Positions 33,909 to 44,034 of a stretch of DNA of 64,000 nt are shown here, in pieces (position 1 is the first letter of the stretch; the number at the start of each line of letters is the position of its first letter). A program made the position numbers and the translations under genes. Below the pieces are notes generated by a model, which saw nothing but the letters and a program-made list of their open reading frames with translations, did not search any database and was not told where the DNA came from. The DNA comes from Ichthyobacterium seriolicida (GTDB lineage: Bacteria; Bacteroidota; Bacteroidia; Flavobacteriales; Ichthyobacteriaceae): NCBI RefSeq assembly GCF_002369955.1, contig NZ_AP014564.1:556893-620892 (forward strand). Direction: 5' to 3'.

Positions 33909-35765
33909 TTGGTAATCATTTTTTTAGGATTTACCCTCTACAACATACACAGAGAATACAATAGTGATTATCATTTTTCAAATGCAGACTCTCATATATT
34001 CGAAGTAGAAATATTGGAGGTGCTAAAGTCCAGTGAAGTTCATACCTCTTATATTGTAAGGGTAAATAAAACTTCAGAAGGCTCTTATACTAAAGGGAGA
34101 ATGTTATTGTACATAAAGGGTGATAGTTCTCAAAATAGATTTTTTATTGGAGATAGATTACTTGTAAGCGGCAAACCTAGAAGTATCAAACCTCCTAAAA
34201 ACCCACATCAGTTTAACTATAAAAATTACTTATCAAATAAGAAGATATATCATCAATTATTCACAGAGGTAGATAAAGTCAGATTTGTATCTAGTTCTAA
34301 AAATATATTTAGGACTATGGAAGATATCAGAAATAGTATAGAAATGCATTTAGAGCGATACAATTTTTCTCAAGATCAGATATCTATGATAAAAGCTATT
34401 TTGTTAGGGCAGAAGAAAGATCTTTCTAAAGATATAATGTCTAATTATTCCGATGCTGGAGTGATACATATTTTGGCTATATCAGGATTGCACGTAGGTA
34501 TTGTATTTTGGATTTTAAGTTTTCTTTTATCTCCATTATCTATGGCAAAAAATGGGGAATTACTAATATTTGTATTCACATTTTTTTTCTTGTTTTCTTT
34601 TGCTTTTATTTCAGGCTTATCTTCATCTGTGTTGAGGGCTGTGATAATGTGTCTTTTTGTGAGCCTAGGGAAGATTGTCAATAGGAGTGTTAATATTTAT
34701 AATTCACTTGCTATTTCAGCTTTATCTCTACTAATATGCGATCCTTATCAGCTTTTTTCTGTAGGATTTCAATTGAGTTATACAGCGGTATTTTTTATAG
34801 TTTGGATACAACCAACTTTATCTAGATTATTTAAACCTAGAAATAAAATTTTGAAGTATCTATGGACTTTGTCTTCTGTTTCTATAGCTGCTCAGTTGGG
34901 TGTTCTTCCTTTTTCGATTTATTATTTTCACAAAATTCCTCTTTTGTTTTTGATTAGCAATGTGGTTTTGATACCATTTATATGGATTATTATTTTCTCT
35001 GGTATTGCTGTAACTATTTTGAGTTTTTTCTATTTGCCTGATTTTTTGGTACAAGGCTATGGATGGATAATATCTGCTATGAATTATTTTGTAAAGTGGG
35101 TTGCTTCATTTGAATATTCTGTTTGGGATAATGTTAAAATAGATGAGTTTGGTTTGGTCTTATTATATATGTTAATAGTTTTTCTTGTATTCTTTCTAAA
35201 GTATAGAAGAGTGAAATACATTTATATCGCCTTGGGTAGCGTATTGGTTTTACAGATCAGAGAAATCTTTAATTCTAGGTTTGATAATAATCTTTTAGAA
35301 TGGATGATTTTTAGTGTAAGAGATGCAAGTATTATGGGTATAAAAGATGGGAGGAAGTTATTATTAATATCAGATAGTATATCTTCTGAAATTTATAAGC
35401 ACACTATAGATCCGTATGTCTTAGGCCTTGGCCTAAGACATACGGAAGTTCGATCATTACAATCTGTGTTTTCTACTAAAGCGATAAAAAAAACCAAGTA
35501 TTTTATATCTGTAAATAGTGAAATTATATTGTCTATAGGTTTAGATTTCCCAAAAAAGATAAAGGAGTTAACCCAAGTGGATTACTTATGGCTTAGAGCT
35601 AAGCCCAATATAAATTTTGATATTCTATTAGAAAAAACTAAACCTAAGTTGGTGTTTTTCGATGGAGGCTATTACAAAAATCAATTTAAAAAACAATGCG
35701 ATGACTTAAACATCGTTTACAGAGATATAGACTCAGAGGGCTTTTTTAGTACAGGACAAAAATAG
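33909..35765 (+). CDS. comEC: ComEC/Rec2-family DNA uptake channel protein
   Basis: The product (618 residues from the TTG at 33909) is an inner-membrane protein for transport of single-stranded DNA in natural transformation. It has an N-terminal OB-like DUF4131 part (residues 25-130), then the Competence domain with SDAGVIHILAISGLHVGIVFW, FISGLSSSVLRAVIMC and SVGFQLSYTAVFFIVW, and about ten helices. The zinc-hydrolase C-terminus of longer homologues is absent, as often in Bacteroidota. The same frame is open and hydrophobic back to 33726 (YISIFFSIGIFLGSFLEI), which looks like the true first helices, but no ATG is there. The real start may be a rare codon or lie behind a frameshift. A large palindrome sits at 35411. 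Confidence 0.85.
   Translation: MVIIFLGFTLYNIHREYNSDYHFSNADSHIFEVEILEVLKSSEVHTSYIVRVNKTSEGSYTKGRMLLYIKGDSSQNRFFIGDRLLVSGKPRSIKPPKNPHQFNYKNYLSNKKIYHQLFTEVDKVRFVSSSKNIFRTMEDIRNSIEMHLERYNFSQDQISMIKAILLGQKKDLSKDIMSNYSDAGVIHILAISGLHVGIVFWILSFLLSPLSMAKNGELLIFVFTFFFLFSFAFISGLSSSVLRAVIMCLFVSLGKIVNRSVNIYNSLAISALSLLICDPYQLFSVGFQLSYTAVFFIVWIQPTLSRLFKPRNKILKYLWTLSSVSIAAQLGVLPFSIYYFHKIPLLFLISNVVLIPFIWIIIFSGIAVTILSFFYLPDFLVQGYGWIISAMNYFVKWVASFEYSVWDNVKIDEFGLVLLYMLIVFLVFFLKYRRVKYIYIALGSVLVLQIREIFNSRFDNNLLEWMIFSVRDASIMGIKDGRKLLLISDSISSEIYKHTIDPYVLGLGLRHTEVRSLQSVFSTKAIKKTKYFISVNSEIILSIGLDFPKKIKELTQVDYLWLRAKPNINFDILLEKTKPKLVFFDGGYYKNQFKKQCDDLNIVYRDIDSEGFFSTGQK
35411..35446. repeat. Perfect 17-bp inverted repeat inside comEC
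   Basis: Arms 35411-35427 and 35430-35446 are perfect reverse complements (TCCGTATGTCTTAGGCC) separated by two T. The bases code for the DPYVLGLGLRHTE stretch. Such a long, GC-richer palindrome is out of line with the surrounding AT-rich gene. Confidence 0.9.
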
Positions 35766-35830
35766 AGCTTATGATATATATGTTTACTAAATGTCAGTAA
35801 TAAAATCTTAAGGTTACTAAGATTTTTTAT

Positions 35831-36061
35831 AACCTGAGTTAGATTAATAATTCGTTTGGTGAAAATGCTTTAAAACTTTGAATTAACTGGTATTAAAGAT
35901 ATTAGTATTTGTGATAAATAGAATGTTTTAGTGCAAAAAGTGTCAAAATTCCATTAAATCACCTCATAAGTATAAAAGAACTCCAATAACTATGTTAGCA
36001 ACTTTTTAAATTACAATAAAATTAAAAAGATTCAAGCGATTTTATTAATGGAACTCAGGTT
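35831..36061. repeat. IS982-type MITE, 231 bp
   Basis: The ends AACCTGAGTTAGATTAATAA and, reversed, AACCTGAGTTCCATTAATAA bound a non-coding body of the common type. It lies directly upstream of the shared lipoprotein leader cassette at 36071. Confidence 0.82.
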
Positions 36062-36070
36062 AGGAGGTTA

Positions 36071-36220
36071 TTAAAAAAATAACATTAATTTAGCTATCTA
36101 CTCAACTCATGTAGTAAAAGAGTATCCTACTTATTGTTGCATTTTAAATCTAAAAAAGTGAAAAAAATGTTTAGAAATTTGTTAGTAATGCTAACATCAG
36201 GTGTTATTGTTTTCTCTTGT
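36071..36220 (+). repeat. Leader/signal-peptide cassette shared with 29259-29405
   Basis: Upstream bases (AACATTAATTTAG onward) and 21 codons are closely similar to those of the 29343 gene. The start codon is GTG (36158) where the other copy has ATG. Confidence 0.75.
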
Positions 36221-37351
36221 GGAAAAGAAACTGATAGTGAAAAAGAGACTGATAAAAATAAAATAAGTGATACCTCTGGAAAAAAGTTTATTTCAAAATG
36301 GAATGTTAATGGAGATACCAAAATAGTATTACCTATATATCAGAGAGGGAAATACGACTTCACTGTAGATTGGGGAGATAATACAGGAAAGCAAAAAGTT
36401 ACTTCTTATAATGACTCTAATGCAAATCACACATATACAACAGGGGGTGAAAAAACTATAACTATTACAGGAAAAATAGAAGGTTTTAACTTCGGAAAGG
36501 TTCCACATAGCAAGGATAAAATATTAGGTATATCAGATTGGGGTGATCTGAAATTAGGGAATAGTGTTCCGTATACTATAAGACATAATAATGAAGATAT
36601 TACCCTAAATTTAGGATGTTTTCAAGGATGTACCAAGTTAGTGACTTTACCTGTAGAAGCACCTAATTTAGAAGGGATTACTAGTATAGCCAGTATGTTT
36701 TTTGGAGCAATAACTTTTAATCAAGACTTAAGTAATTGGGACGTATCTAAGGTTACTGGTATGAATTGGATGTTTTGCTCTGCTACAGATTTCAATAGTG
36801 ATATAAGCAAGTGGATTGTATCTAATGTTACGGATATGAGATTTATGTTTAAAAGTGCTACATCTTTCAACGGTGATATAAGTAATTGGAATGTTTCTAA
36901 GGTTACCAATATGGAATCGATGTTTTATGACGCTAAATCTTTCAATCAAAATATAGGCGATTGGACTGTATCTAATGTAACTGATATGAAAAGTATGTTT
37001 TATGACGCTACAGCTTTCAATCAAAATATAGGCGGTTGGACTGTATCTAATGTAACTGATATGAGAGGTATGTTTTATGGTGCTAACTATTTCGATCAAA
37101 ATATAGGCAGTTGGAATGTTTCTAATGTTACAGATATGAGCTTTATGTTTTTAAACGCTAAATCTTTCAATCAGAATATAGGCAGTTGGAATGTTTCTAA
37201 TGTTACGGATATGAATTCGATGTTTAGAGGTGCTACAAGGTTCAATCAGAATATTAGTGGATGGCAAATACATAACAGTAATGCAATGACTGATATGTTT
37301 CATGGAGCTACATCAATGACCGAAGACTATAAACCTAAATCAGGAAACTAG
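36158..37351 (+). CDS. DUF285 (BspA-like) repeat lipoprotein with borrowed leader
   Basis: The product has 397 residues from GTG 36158, or 394 from ATG 36167. The signal peptide (MFRNLLVMLTSGVIVFSC, lipid Cys21 from the GTG) is that of the unrelated lipoprotein at 29343. The mature part is paralogous to 32014: a PKD-like domain (FTVDWGDN, NHTYTTGGEKTITITG), the KIEGFNFGKV junction, the LGCFQGCTKLVTLP cap, then eight 25-residue DUF285 repeats plus a partial ninth. Repeats here are more diverged than in 32014, mostly the NQNIGSWNVSNVTDM type. It is probably a surface adhesin-like protein. No terminator is evident before the IS256 fragment at 37386. Confidence 0.86.
   Translation: MKKMFRNLLVMLTSGVIVFSCGKETDSEKETDKNKISDTSGKKFISKWNVNGDTKIVLPIYQRGKYDFTVDWGDNTGKQKVTSYNDSNANHTYTTGGEKTITITGKIEGFNFGKVPHSKDKILGISDWGDLKLGNSVPYTIRHNNEDITLNLGCFQGCTKLVTLPVEAPNLEGITSIASMFFGAITFNQDLSNWDVSKVTGMNWMFCSATDFNSDISKWIVSNVTDMRFMFKSATSFNGDISNWNVSKVTNMESMFYDAKSFNQNIGDWTVSNVTDMKSMFYDATAFNQNIGGWTVSNVTDMRGMFYGANYFDQNIGSWNVSNVTDMSFMFLNAKSFNQNIGSWNVSNVTDMNSMFRGATRFNQNISGWQIHNSNAMTDMFHGATSMTEDYKPKSGN
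36695..37294 (+). repeat. Eight 75-bp coding repeats (DUF285), diverged
   Basis: Units begin at the ATG of each MF start: 36695, 36770, 36845, 36920, 36995, 37070, 37145 and 37220, with a partial ninth at 37295. The exact 75-bp period has no indels. Confidence 0.9.
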
Positions 37352-37385
37352 TTAATCTAACATACTTAGTTTTAGGTAACTAGTT

Positions 37386-37754
37386 GACACTATCGCGTAA
37401 AGTGTGTAAAGTTTCTATTTAGGATAAAAATCCTAGATATTTTTTAAAAAAAACTAATTAAAACTTTATACAAATGAAAAAAGAAGATTTGTTAAAAGAT
37501 GAACTCTTAAGACAATTCAAAATAAGAGAAGATCTAATGTCATTTCTAAAAGATATTTAAAGACGAGGTATTGAAAAGATTCCAGAAGGGGGAATTAGAT
37601 TCACATTTGGATTATTCTAAATATGAGCAATCAAAGAATACAAATTTTCGCAATGGATATTCTACAAATAATGTTAGGACATCATTAGAAGAGAGCAAGA
37701 TTAAAGTTCCAAGAGATAGAGATTCTTCTTTTAATCCTATGTTAACCCCTAAAC
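37386..37754 (+). mobile_element. IS256-family element, left fragment (369 bp)
   Basis: It starts with terminal repeat GACACTATCGCGTAAAGTGT and contains the first part of a transposase gene (ATG 37475, stop at 37558, then EGGIRFTFG-type shifted frames). It is cut by the start of a second, longer copy at 37755. The overlapping bases of the two copies are about 93 percent alike by eye. Confidence 0.85.
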
Positions 37755-39097
37755 GACACTATCCTGTAAAGTGTGTAAAGTTTATATTTAGGAAAAAAAA
37801 TCCTAGATATTTTTTAAAAAAAACTAATTAAAACTTTATACAAATGAAAAAAGAAGGATTTATTAAAAGATGAATTCTTAAAACAATTCAAAACAGGAGA
37901 AGATCTCGATGTCATTTCTAAAAGATATTCAGAGACGAGGTATTGAAAAGATTCTAGAAGGGGAATTAGATTCACATTTGGATTATTCTAAATATGAGCA
38001 ATCAAAGAATACAAATTTCCGCAATGGCTATTCTACAAAAAATGTTAGGACATCATTAGGAGAGAGCAAGATTAAAGTTCCAAGAGATAGAGATTCCTCT
38101 TTTAATCCTATGTTAATCCCTAAACGCAAAAATATGGCAGAAGGATTAGAAAATATAATCATCAGTTTTTATGCCAAGGGGATGAATAATTCAGACATAG
38201 AGGATCAAATACAAGAGTTATACAATTTTGATATTTCTACATCTACCATATCCCGTATCACAGATAGAGTGACAAATGATATCATAGCCTGGCAAAATAG
38301 ACCTCTAGAGCCTGTATATTTGATAGTTTGGATGGACGCTATAGTATTCAAGGTTAGGGAGAATTCCAAAGTGATCAACAAGAGTATGTACATCGCTATT
38401 GGCCTTGGTAGAGATGGAAAAAAAGAAGTATTAGGCTTATGGTTAGGGAAGAATGAATCCTCTGCATTTTGGATGAGCGTATTAACAGATCTAAAGGCTC
38501 GAGGAGTTGAGGATATACTTATCACAGCTACGGATAATTTAAATGGCTTTACCCAAACTATAAAAAATGTATTTCCTGAATCTACAAACCAAATATGTGT
38601 AGTACATCAAATCAGGAATTCAAGCAGATATGTAGTATGTAAGGATAAAAAGACGTTTTTTAATGACATGAAATCAAATATACAATTCCCCTACTAAACA
38701 ATCAGCTGAGGCTGCCCTAAATGACTTTGCAAAAACATGGGAATCTAAGTATTCCTATGCTGTTAAAAGCTGGCGAGATAACTGGGAGGAACTGTCTGCT
38801 TTTTATGAGTTTCCCGTAGAAATCAGGAAAATTATTTACACGACCAATTTGATTGAAAACCTCAATGGAAAAATCAGAAAGTATACCAAAAACAAATTGT
38901 CATTCCCAACTGATGATGCTGTTATGAAATCTACTTTTTTAGCTCTGAGGGAGGCTACAAAAAAATGGTCTAAACCCATACCAAATTGGGGAATAATTTT
39001 GAATCAATTTTTAACTATTTTTGACCAAAGAGTTCGACTATGAATAAAAACAAAAAAATATGTCATTTTTTAGTTACACACTTTACGCGATAGTGTC
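37755..39097 (+). mobile_element. IS256-family insertion sequence, degenerate full-length copy
   Basis: The length is 1343 bp. The left terminal repeat GACACTATCCTGTAAAGTGT and right repeat (reversed) GACACTATCGCGTAAAGTGT are complete. The transposase is frameshifted. The right border cuts an IS1595 end. No matching target duplication is seen at the outer borders, consistent with the composite history. Confidence 0.88.
37844..39043 (+). pseudogene. IS256-family (mutator-type) transposase, frameshifted
   Basis: ATG 37844 runs only nine codons before a shift. The main part reads from 37909 (FLKDIQRRGIEKILEGELDS) through the catalytic Asp of PVYLIVWMDAIVFKVRE and the second Asp of ILITATDNLNGFTQTIKNVF to a shift at about 38685. 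The last part ([40 protein letters not shown] with the catalytic Glu) continues in another frame to 39043. All DDE residues are present, so inactivation is by two frameshifts only. Confidence 0.88.
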
Positions 39098-39193
39098 CCT
39101 CAGAAATTCTCAAACGAATTATACATTCATTTTTCATAGATAATATAAGGGTTTACACGTATGCAAATTTACTTTAAGTTGTCTTGAACCTAA
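39098..39193 (-). mobile_element. IS1595-family left end (relic)
   Basis: On the minus strand from 39193 the bases match the left 90 bp of the element at 9839, including TTAGGTTCAAGACAACTTAA and ATAATTCGTTTGAGAATTTC, up to the IS256 border. Confidence 0.78.
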
Positions 39194-39235
39194 CTTTTTA
39201 TGTTTTCTTTTAAACTTAAAAGTTCCAATAATTAA

Positions 39236-40838
39236 CCTGGATTATTCACAGTCATATTAAAATAGATTAAACCTGATATTTTTTTCATTAACTTTTTTAC
39301 TAATCAAAAAAAACTCGTCTTCTTTGTAGTTTTTTTGCACCATTTTTTAACACGACAATGATCTTTTTTAGTGTTTTTACGTGGTTTTTTAACGACAGAA
39401 CGTAACTATCCCAAGGTTATTCATTTCACAAATAAACAACCGCTACTGGGTAATAATTTCCCGAAATAAACCTTGTAAACAAAAGATTTAGATAACTGGT
39501 AATAGATTCGCCTTTTGGTAATTTTAATCGTTGCTCTTACCTTCAAAAGATAAGTTCTAATTGAACTGATTAACCATTTTTTTGCTACTTCAAATCTTGT
39601 TTTCTTTATCTTCTGTTTCAGTAATAAAAACATTTCATAGGCAAGACTACTTATCATAAGTCGAAAAAAATTAGCAAGAAAACTATGATTTGACAAACGA
39701 TCAGAAAAACACATATTTTTAACTTCTTTTATTCTATTTTCACTTGAATCACCTCTTTTAACATAAAAGTCAAAGTAAATTTTTCTAGCATCCTTTTGGG
39801 GAATATTACTAGAAAAATGCCTTATGTTCATACCTAATCCAGTACTCTCAACTTTAGAATAGCACTGTTGAGGCTTGTGCCAACTCTTGGCTTTGTACGT
39901 AAAACTCATAAAATGTTGGTGCTTCTCTCCCTGATCTAAATACATTTTTTTTACAGCATTTTTTGACCGAGATACCTTTCTTTTTAAAACTTTATTGCTC
40001 GCTATGCCTGTAACATATAGTAAATCAAAATCATCTACTAATTGGTAAAAAGCGGCGCAGCTAAAGCCGCTATCACTTCTAATAATTATTTCCATCTCTG
40101 GGTAACTCTCACGTATTTTGATAATTATTCGCTTTAAAATACTCACATACCATTTATTGGAATGACTGTTTCCTGGGCGGAGTACAGGAAGAATAATCTG
40201 TCGTGGTGTCTCCATCATGAAAAAATAGTTCATTGTACATGAATTGACCATAATAACCATTAAACATTGACAATTGTTGACTGCCATGAGTTGGATCATC
40301 GGTTGAATCTACGTCAATAACTATTTTCTTGCGATCAGATAAACTTGAAACATATTTGTATAACCACGCATAACAAAACTTAAAAACAGCCTGTTTGTCA
40401 AAGCTATTCTCAAATCTTGATATAGTAGGTTGAGAGGCCAAATCACCTTGAAGAACATCTTTTAATAAAGGATCATTCTGTAAATGATTAACATCATTGG
40501 CGTCTTCATAGCCTAACATGATCATATAAACCCTTTGTTTTAACTGTTGCTTTCTGGTATAAGTAACAAATCTAGAGTCTCGGGCATCAGGCAAAAGTTT
40601 ACTGTAATAATCAATCAATTTATGATCTCGTTCTAGTTTTTCAAGCATGATTAAGGATCCATCAGAGCTAATTTCTGATGATGAAAAAGTTAACTCAACA
40701 GATTTTCTCCCTCTATAAAATAATGTGTTTTTATTCCTCATTTTTGGGCTATATCTAAAGTGGTGAATTTTTGGTTAAAACCTTCTAAAATTAACACTTT
40801 ATGCCTAATATTAACAATATATCTATGAATAATCTGGG
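39236..40838 (-). mobile_element. IS1380-family insertion sequence, copy 1
   Basis: The length is 1603 bp, with inverted ends CCTGGATTATTCA and, reversed, CCCAGATTATTCA, flanked by TTAA on both sides (39232-39235 and 40839-40842), which looks like a target duplication. It holds one frameshifted transposase gene on the minus strand. Confidence 0.88.
39421..40741 (-). pseudogene. IS1380-family transposase, single frameshift
   Basis: From ATG 40741 the frame gives an N-terminal region (TLFYRGRKSVELTFSSSE), the first catalytic segment KKIVIDVDSTDDPTHGSQQL and FNGYYGQFMYNELFFHDGDT. Near 40190 the frame shifts by one base. The continuation reads ILPVLRPGNSHSNKWYV, IIIRSDSGFSCAAFYQLVDD and KRGDSSENRIKEVKNMCFSD with the catalytic Glu, down to 39421. 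Family motifs DxDxTDDPTHG and LRPGN are clear. Only one lesion is seen, so the copy died recently or uses frameshifting; the former is more likely. Confidence 0.88.
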
Positions 40839-40894
40839 TTAAATCCTAATAAAATCAAAGGGTTTGAGTGATTTATTAATCGAACTCAGGTTAA

Positions 40895-40954
40895 CAGGTA
40901 AAAAACTACACTTTTAAACAAAAAAAGAAGCTGCCTCGGTTTTGAGACAGCTTC
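40895..40954 (-). mobile_element. IS1182-type solo left end
   Basis: On the minus strand from 40954, GAAGCTGTCTCA and the hairpin match the transposase-5' end at 4415, and the following GTGTAGTTTTTTACC matches the region before that transposase. The match stops at the MITE end. Confidence 0.75.
40921..40954 (-). terminator. Terminator of the M16 peptidase gene, in an IS1182 end
   Basis: GAAGCTGTCTC (40954-40944) pairs with GAGGCAGCTTC (40937-40927) around AAAACC and is followed on the minus strand by six T. It lies 36 bp after the peptidase stop. Confidence 0.85.
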
Positions 40955-40989
40955 TTTTTCTCTAAAAGAATACTAAAGTAGATAGATTT

Positions 40990-43944
40990 TTACTCTACAG
41001 ATTTCTCATAATTAAACAAATAATGTGGATCCATCTCCTTTATTTTACCTAGTTTATTTAAATATTTCATATTGAGATCTTTTTTGTTTCCCATTACCAT
41101 AATATTGTAATTACTTCCTTTAATATCACTATTGAAAAAATCTCTCAGATCTTCTATGGTCATATTTTTTATCTTATTATAAACTTGTTGTCTATAATCT
41201 GTATCAATGCCCAATTTTTTTAATCTCTCGTATGTCCAAAATATATTTGATTTAGTTATACGTTCTGAAGCTATGTCCTTTAGCACCGATTCCTTTGCGG
41301 AATTAAATTGTTTTTCAGATTCAGGCATATTATTCATTAAAGACATCATAGCATCTATAGCTTGAGGCATCTTGTTCGCCTGAGTGCCTATATGAGAAAT
41401 TATATGATTGGCTCTGTCTTTGTGTGAAGGGGTATCATATTCAGCCCATGCTGAATAAGCCAAGGATCTAGATTCTCTCATCTCTTGAAATACAATGGAA
41501 GATAATCCAGATCCAAAATAATTGTTGAACATTTTAGAGAAAGCTTTATTTTCTGCCTTGAATTTATCTCCCTTAGCTGTAAATGTTATCATTGCTTGTA
41601 CCATATCATATTGAGCAAAATATACATTTTTACCTGTTTCTAATTCTGGATATTTTTTAGCTTCAGGGTACTCTTTCAAATTATTTACATCTCCTATATT
41701 GTGATATTTGTCTAATGCCGATATTGCATTATCTAAATCTTTTCCATAATAAAATACTCTCTGCTTGTAATTTCTCAAACCTTTGAATAAATCCACCAAT
41801 TCATTAGGGTTGATTTTCTTTAATTCTCCTATACTGAAAATATCCCTCAATCTAGAATTCTCTCCGTATTTTCCATATGTACGTAATCCTGTGTTAATAG
41901 CACGTTTGCTAGTTAACATATCCTTCCTATCCTTATCTATGGACATAACATATTTATCATAGGATTCCCTATCAGATACTGCATTAGCCCATAGATGTTC
42001 TAATAAATCTAATCCTCTATGGATATTCTCTCTCAGGCCACTTAGCTTTAAATAAGATCTATCTTCTGAAGAGCTAATTCCGTAGGTAACTCCCAGTTTA
42101 TAAAACTCTTTTTTAATCTCTTCAGCAGAATATTTATCAGTACCTAAATAGTCTATATAATCAAGAGCTAGCCCTAATTTTTTGTCATTATCTCCTCCCA
42201 TATCGAAAATGATATATAATTCAAACAAATCATTAATCTCATTTTTGATATACGATACTTCTATTCCGCTATTAGTCTTAGTTTTTTGTATAGCAGAAGA
42301 AAAGTCTACAAATTTTGGCTGTATGTCTGGAGATTCCTTTTTGTTAAACTCTTTGAGAAAATCAGAACTCTTATCCCTATTTAAATTTATTGGGGTAATA
42401 TTAGGGTTGTTAACCTTTACTATGGACTTATCTTGACCTTTTCTTTTGAAAACACATACGTAATTATCCCCATAAAACTCATTGGCGAAATCTACTAATT
42501 CTCGTTTAGTAATTTTACTTAACTCATCTAAAAAGCTGACTCTATCCTTCCAATCAGTATCATTTATAAATGCTCTGTAATAAGTCGAAGCTAAAGAAGT
42601 GCTGTTTTCGTATCCCCTTGTTTGATATAATTTAAGGTCATTGACCACAGCTTTTATCATCCAATCTTCAAATTCTCCTTTTTTTAATTTCTCAATTTGT
42701 CCTAGTAATAAATCTCTGACTTGCTCTAATGTCTGTCCTTCTTTGGGCATGCCAAAAAACGATTGATAGCCATAATCTTTAAGAAAAAGAGAATAGCAAC
42801 TCGCGTTTTGAACAAGTTTTTTCTGATTTAAATTCAAATCGATCAACCCAGCTTGGGAATTAGCTAAGATCATATTAGTTAGGGTGATCAGTTTTTCTTG
42901 TTTAGAGTTTGCTCCTTTGGAACGAAAAGCTAAAGTGACGTTTTCAAAACCAGGTCCAAAAACTTCTCTCATGATAGGGGCAGTGATAGGTTTTTCCTTT
43001 GGTAATTCTGGACGTGAAGTCTCCCTAGACTTGAACTTTCCAAAAGTAGCATCTACTTTAGCTATGGTTTTATCAAAATCTAAATCTCCAACTAATACTA
43101 CAGCCATATTGTTGGGAACGTAATACTTATTGAAATACTCATGTATAGCTACCATGGAAGGATTCTTCAAGTGTTCTGCCTTTCCTAGAGTGGTCTGTTG
43201 ACCATAAGGATGAGTCGGGAATAAACCTTCGAGTAAAATATTACGAGCTCTACGTCCTTCACTGTCTTGGGCTCTGTTGAACTCCTCATAGACAGCTTCT
43301 AACTCTGTGTGAAATAACCTCAGTACTAATTGACTGAAACGTTCGCTTTCTAATGATAGCCATTTTTCTAATTCATTGGAAGGAATTTTACTACGATATA
43401 CGGTTTCATCTACCCAAGTATGTGCATTTACATGCTTAGAACCTATAGAACTCGCCATTTTGTCATATTCATTTGCTACGCAATAATTTGATGCTTCTAG
43501 AGATATCTTATCTATTTCTCTATATATCTCTAGTTTCTTTTTGGGATCACTTTCCCTCTTATGCTCTTCGTAGAGATTGGAAATCTTCTCCAATAACAAT
43601 TTCTCTTTTTCCCAGTCTAGGGTTCCTGTTTTGGAAGTTCCTTTAAAGAGCATGTGTTCTAAATAATGAGCTAATCCAGTGTTATCCTTAGGATCATAGC
43701 TAGAACCCGCTTTTACAGCTATAAAGGTTTGTATTTTAGGTTCATCTACATTCCTGCTCAAATACACTTTCAGGCCATTATCCAAAGTATACAAGCGCAA
43801 GCCAGTAGGGTCATTAGTAACTGTTTGATAATTATACCCATTGGCATCTACGTGGTTTTCTGTTTTTAGATTGCCTTGATCTTGTTTGCACGCACAAATA
43901 AGCAAGGCGATTAACAGTGTTAAGAGTAAATTTATTTTTCTCAT
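40990..43944 (-). CDS. M16-family zinc peptidase lipoprotein
   Basis: The product has 984 residues from ATG 43944, where a lipoprotein signal starts (MRKINLLLTLLIALLICAC, Cys19). The frame is open 90 bp further up but without signal-like sequence. The inverted zinc motif HYLEH (residues 93-97) and the downstream LEAVYEEFNRAQD Glu define an active insulinase/pitrilysin N-domain. The second half (QAMITFTAKGDKFKAENKAF, SRSLAYSAWAEYDTPS) is the catalytically inactive partner domain. Four M16 domains in one chain is the usual layout at this length. It probably degrades peptides in the periplasm. It is last in the minus-strand run and ends at an IS-derived terminator. Confidence 0.92.
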   Translation of the reverse strand: MRKINLLLTLLIALLICACKQDQGNLKTENHVDANGYNYQTVTNDPTGLRLYTLDNGLKVYLSRNVDEPKIQTFIAVKAGSSYDPKDNTGLAHYLEHMLFKGTSKTGTLDWEKEKLLLEKISNLYEEHKRESDPKKKLEIYREIDKISLEASNYCVANEYDKMASSIGSKHVNAHTWVDETVYRSKIPSNELEKWLSLESERFSQLVLRLFHTELEAVYEEFNRAQDSEGRRARNILLEGLFPTHPYGQQTTLGKAEHLKNPSMVAIHEYFNKYYVPNNMAVVLVGDLDFDKTIAKVDATFGKFKSRETSRPELPKEKPITAPIMREVFGPGFENVTLAFRSKGANSKQEKLITLTNMILANSQAGLIDLNLNQKKLVQNASCYSLFLKDYGYQSFFGMPKEGQTLEQVRDLLLGQIEKLKKGEFEDWMIKAVVNDLKLYQTRGYENSTSLASTYYRAFINDTDWKDRVSFLDELSKITKRELVDFANEFYGDNYVCVFKRKGQDKSIVKVNNPNITPINLNRDKSSDFLKEFNKKESPDIQPKFVDFSSAIQKTKTNSGIEVSYIKNEINDLFELYIIFDMGGDNDKKLGLALDYIDYLGTDKYSAEEIKKEFYKLGVTYGISSSEDRSYLKLSGLRENIHRGLDLLEHLWANAVSDRESYDKYVMSIDKDRKDMLTSKRAINTGLRTYGKYGENSRLRDIFSIGELKKINPNELVDLFKGLRNYKQRVFYYGKDLDNAISALDKYHNIGDVNNLKEYPEAKKYPELETGKNVYFAQYDMVQAMITFTAKGDKFKAENKAFSKMFNNYFGSGLSSIVFQEMRESRSLAYSAWAEYDTPSHKDRANHIISHIGTQANKMPQAIDAMMSLMNNMPESEKQFNSAKESVLKDIASERITKSNIFWTYERLKKLGIDTDYRQQVYNKIKNMTIEDLRDFFNSDIKGSNYNIMVMGNKKDLNMKYLNKLGKIKEMDPHYLFNYEKSVE

Positions 43945-44034
43945 ATCATTTAAATATTTTGGATTTTGTAAAAAAAACTTCTGCGGGCTAAGGTAACGTT
44001 TTTTGCGAAGACCTTTTTTTTGTGGAAAAGGCAT

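Larger units (their letters stand above)
39199..40892. repeat. IS982-type MITE interrupted by the IS1380 insertion
   Basis: 40839-40892 carries the right arm of the MITE, ending CGAACTCAGGTT. About 39199-39235 resembles the sequence expected just before it (AAAAGTTCCAATAATTAA). The IS1380 copy lies between them at a TTAA. The left arm of the MITE is missing next to the IS1595 relic. Confidence 0.5.

Noticed and set aside
29000-37351. Prophage or integrative element as source of the lipoprotein island
   Set aside because: No integrase, attachment repeats, phage structural or conjugation genes are visible; only ISs and MITEs.
39421-40741. Programmed frameshift in the IS1380 transposase
   Set aside because: IS1380 transposases are normally made from one frame, and no slippery heptamer with downstream structure is evident at the shift; a simple mutation is more likely.
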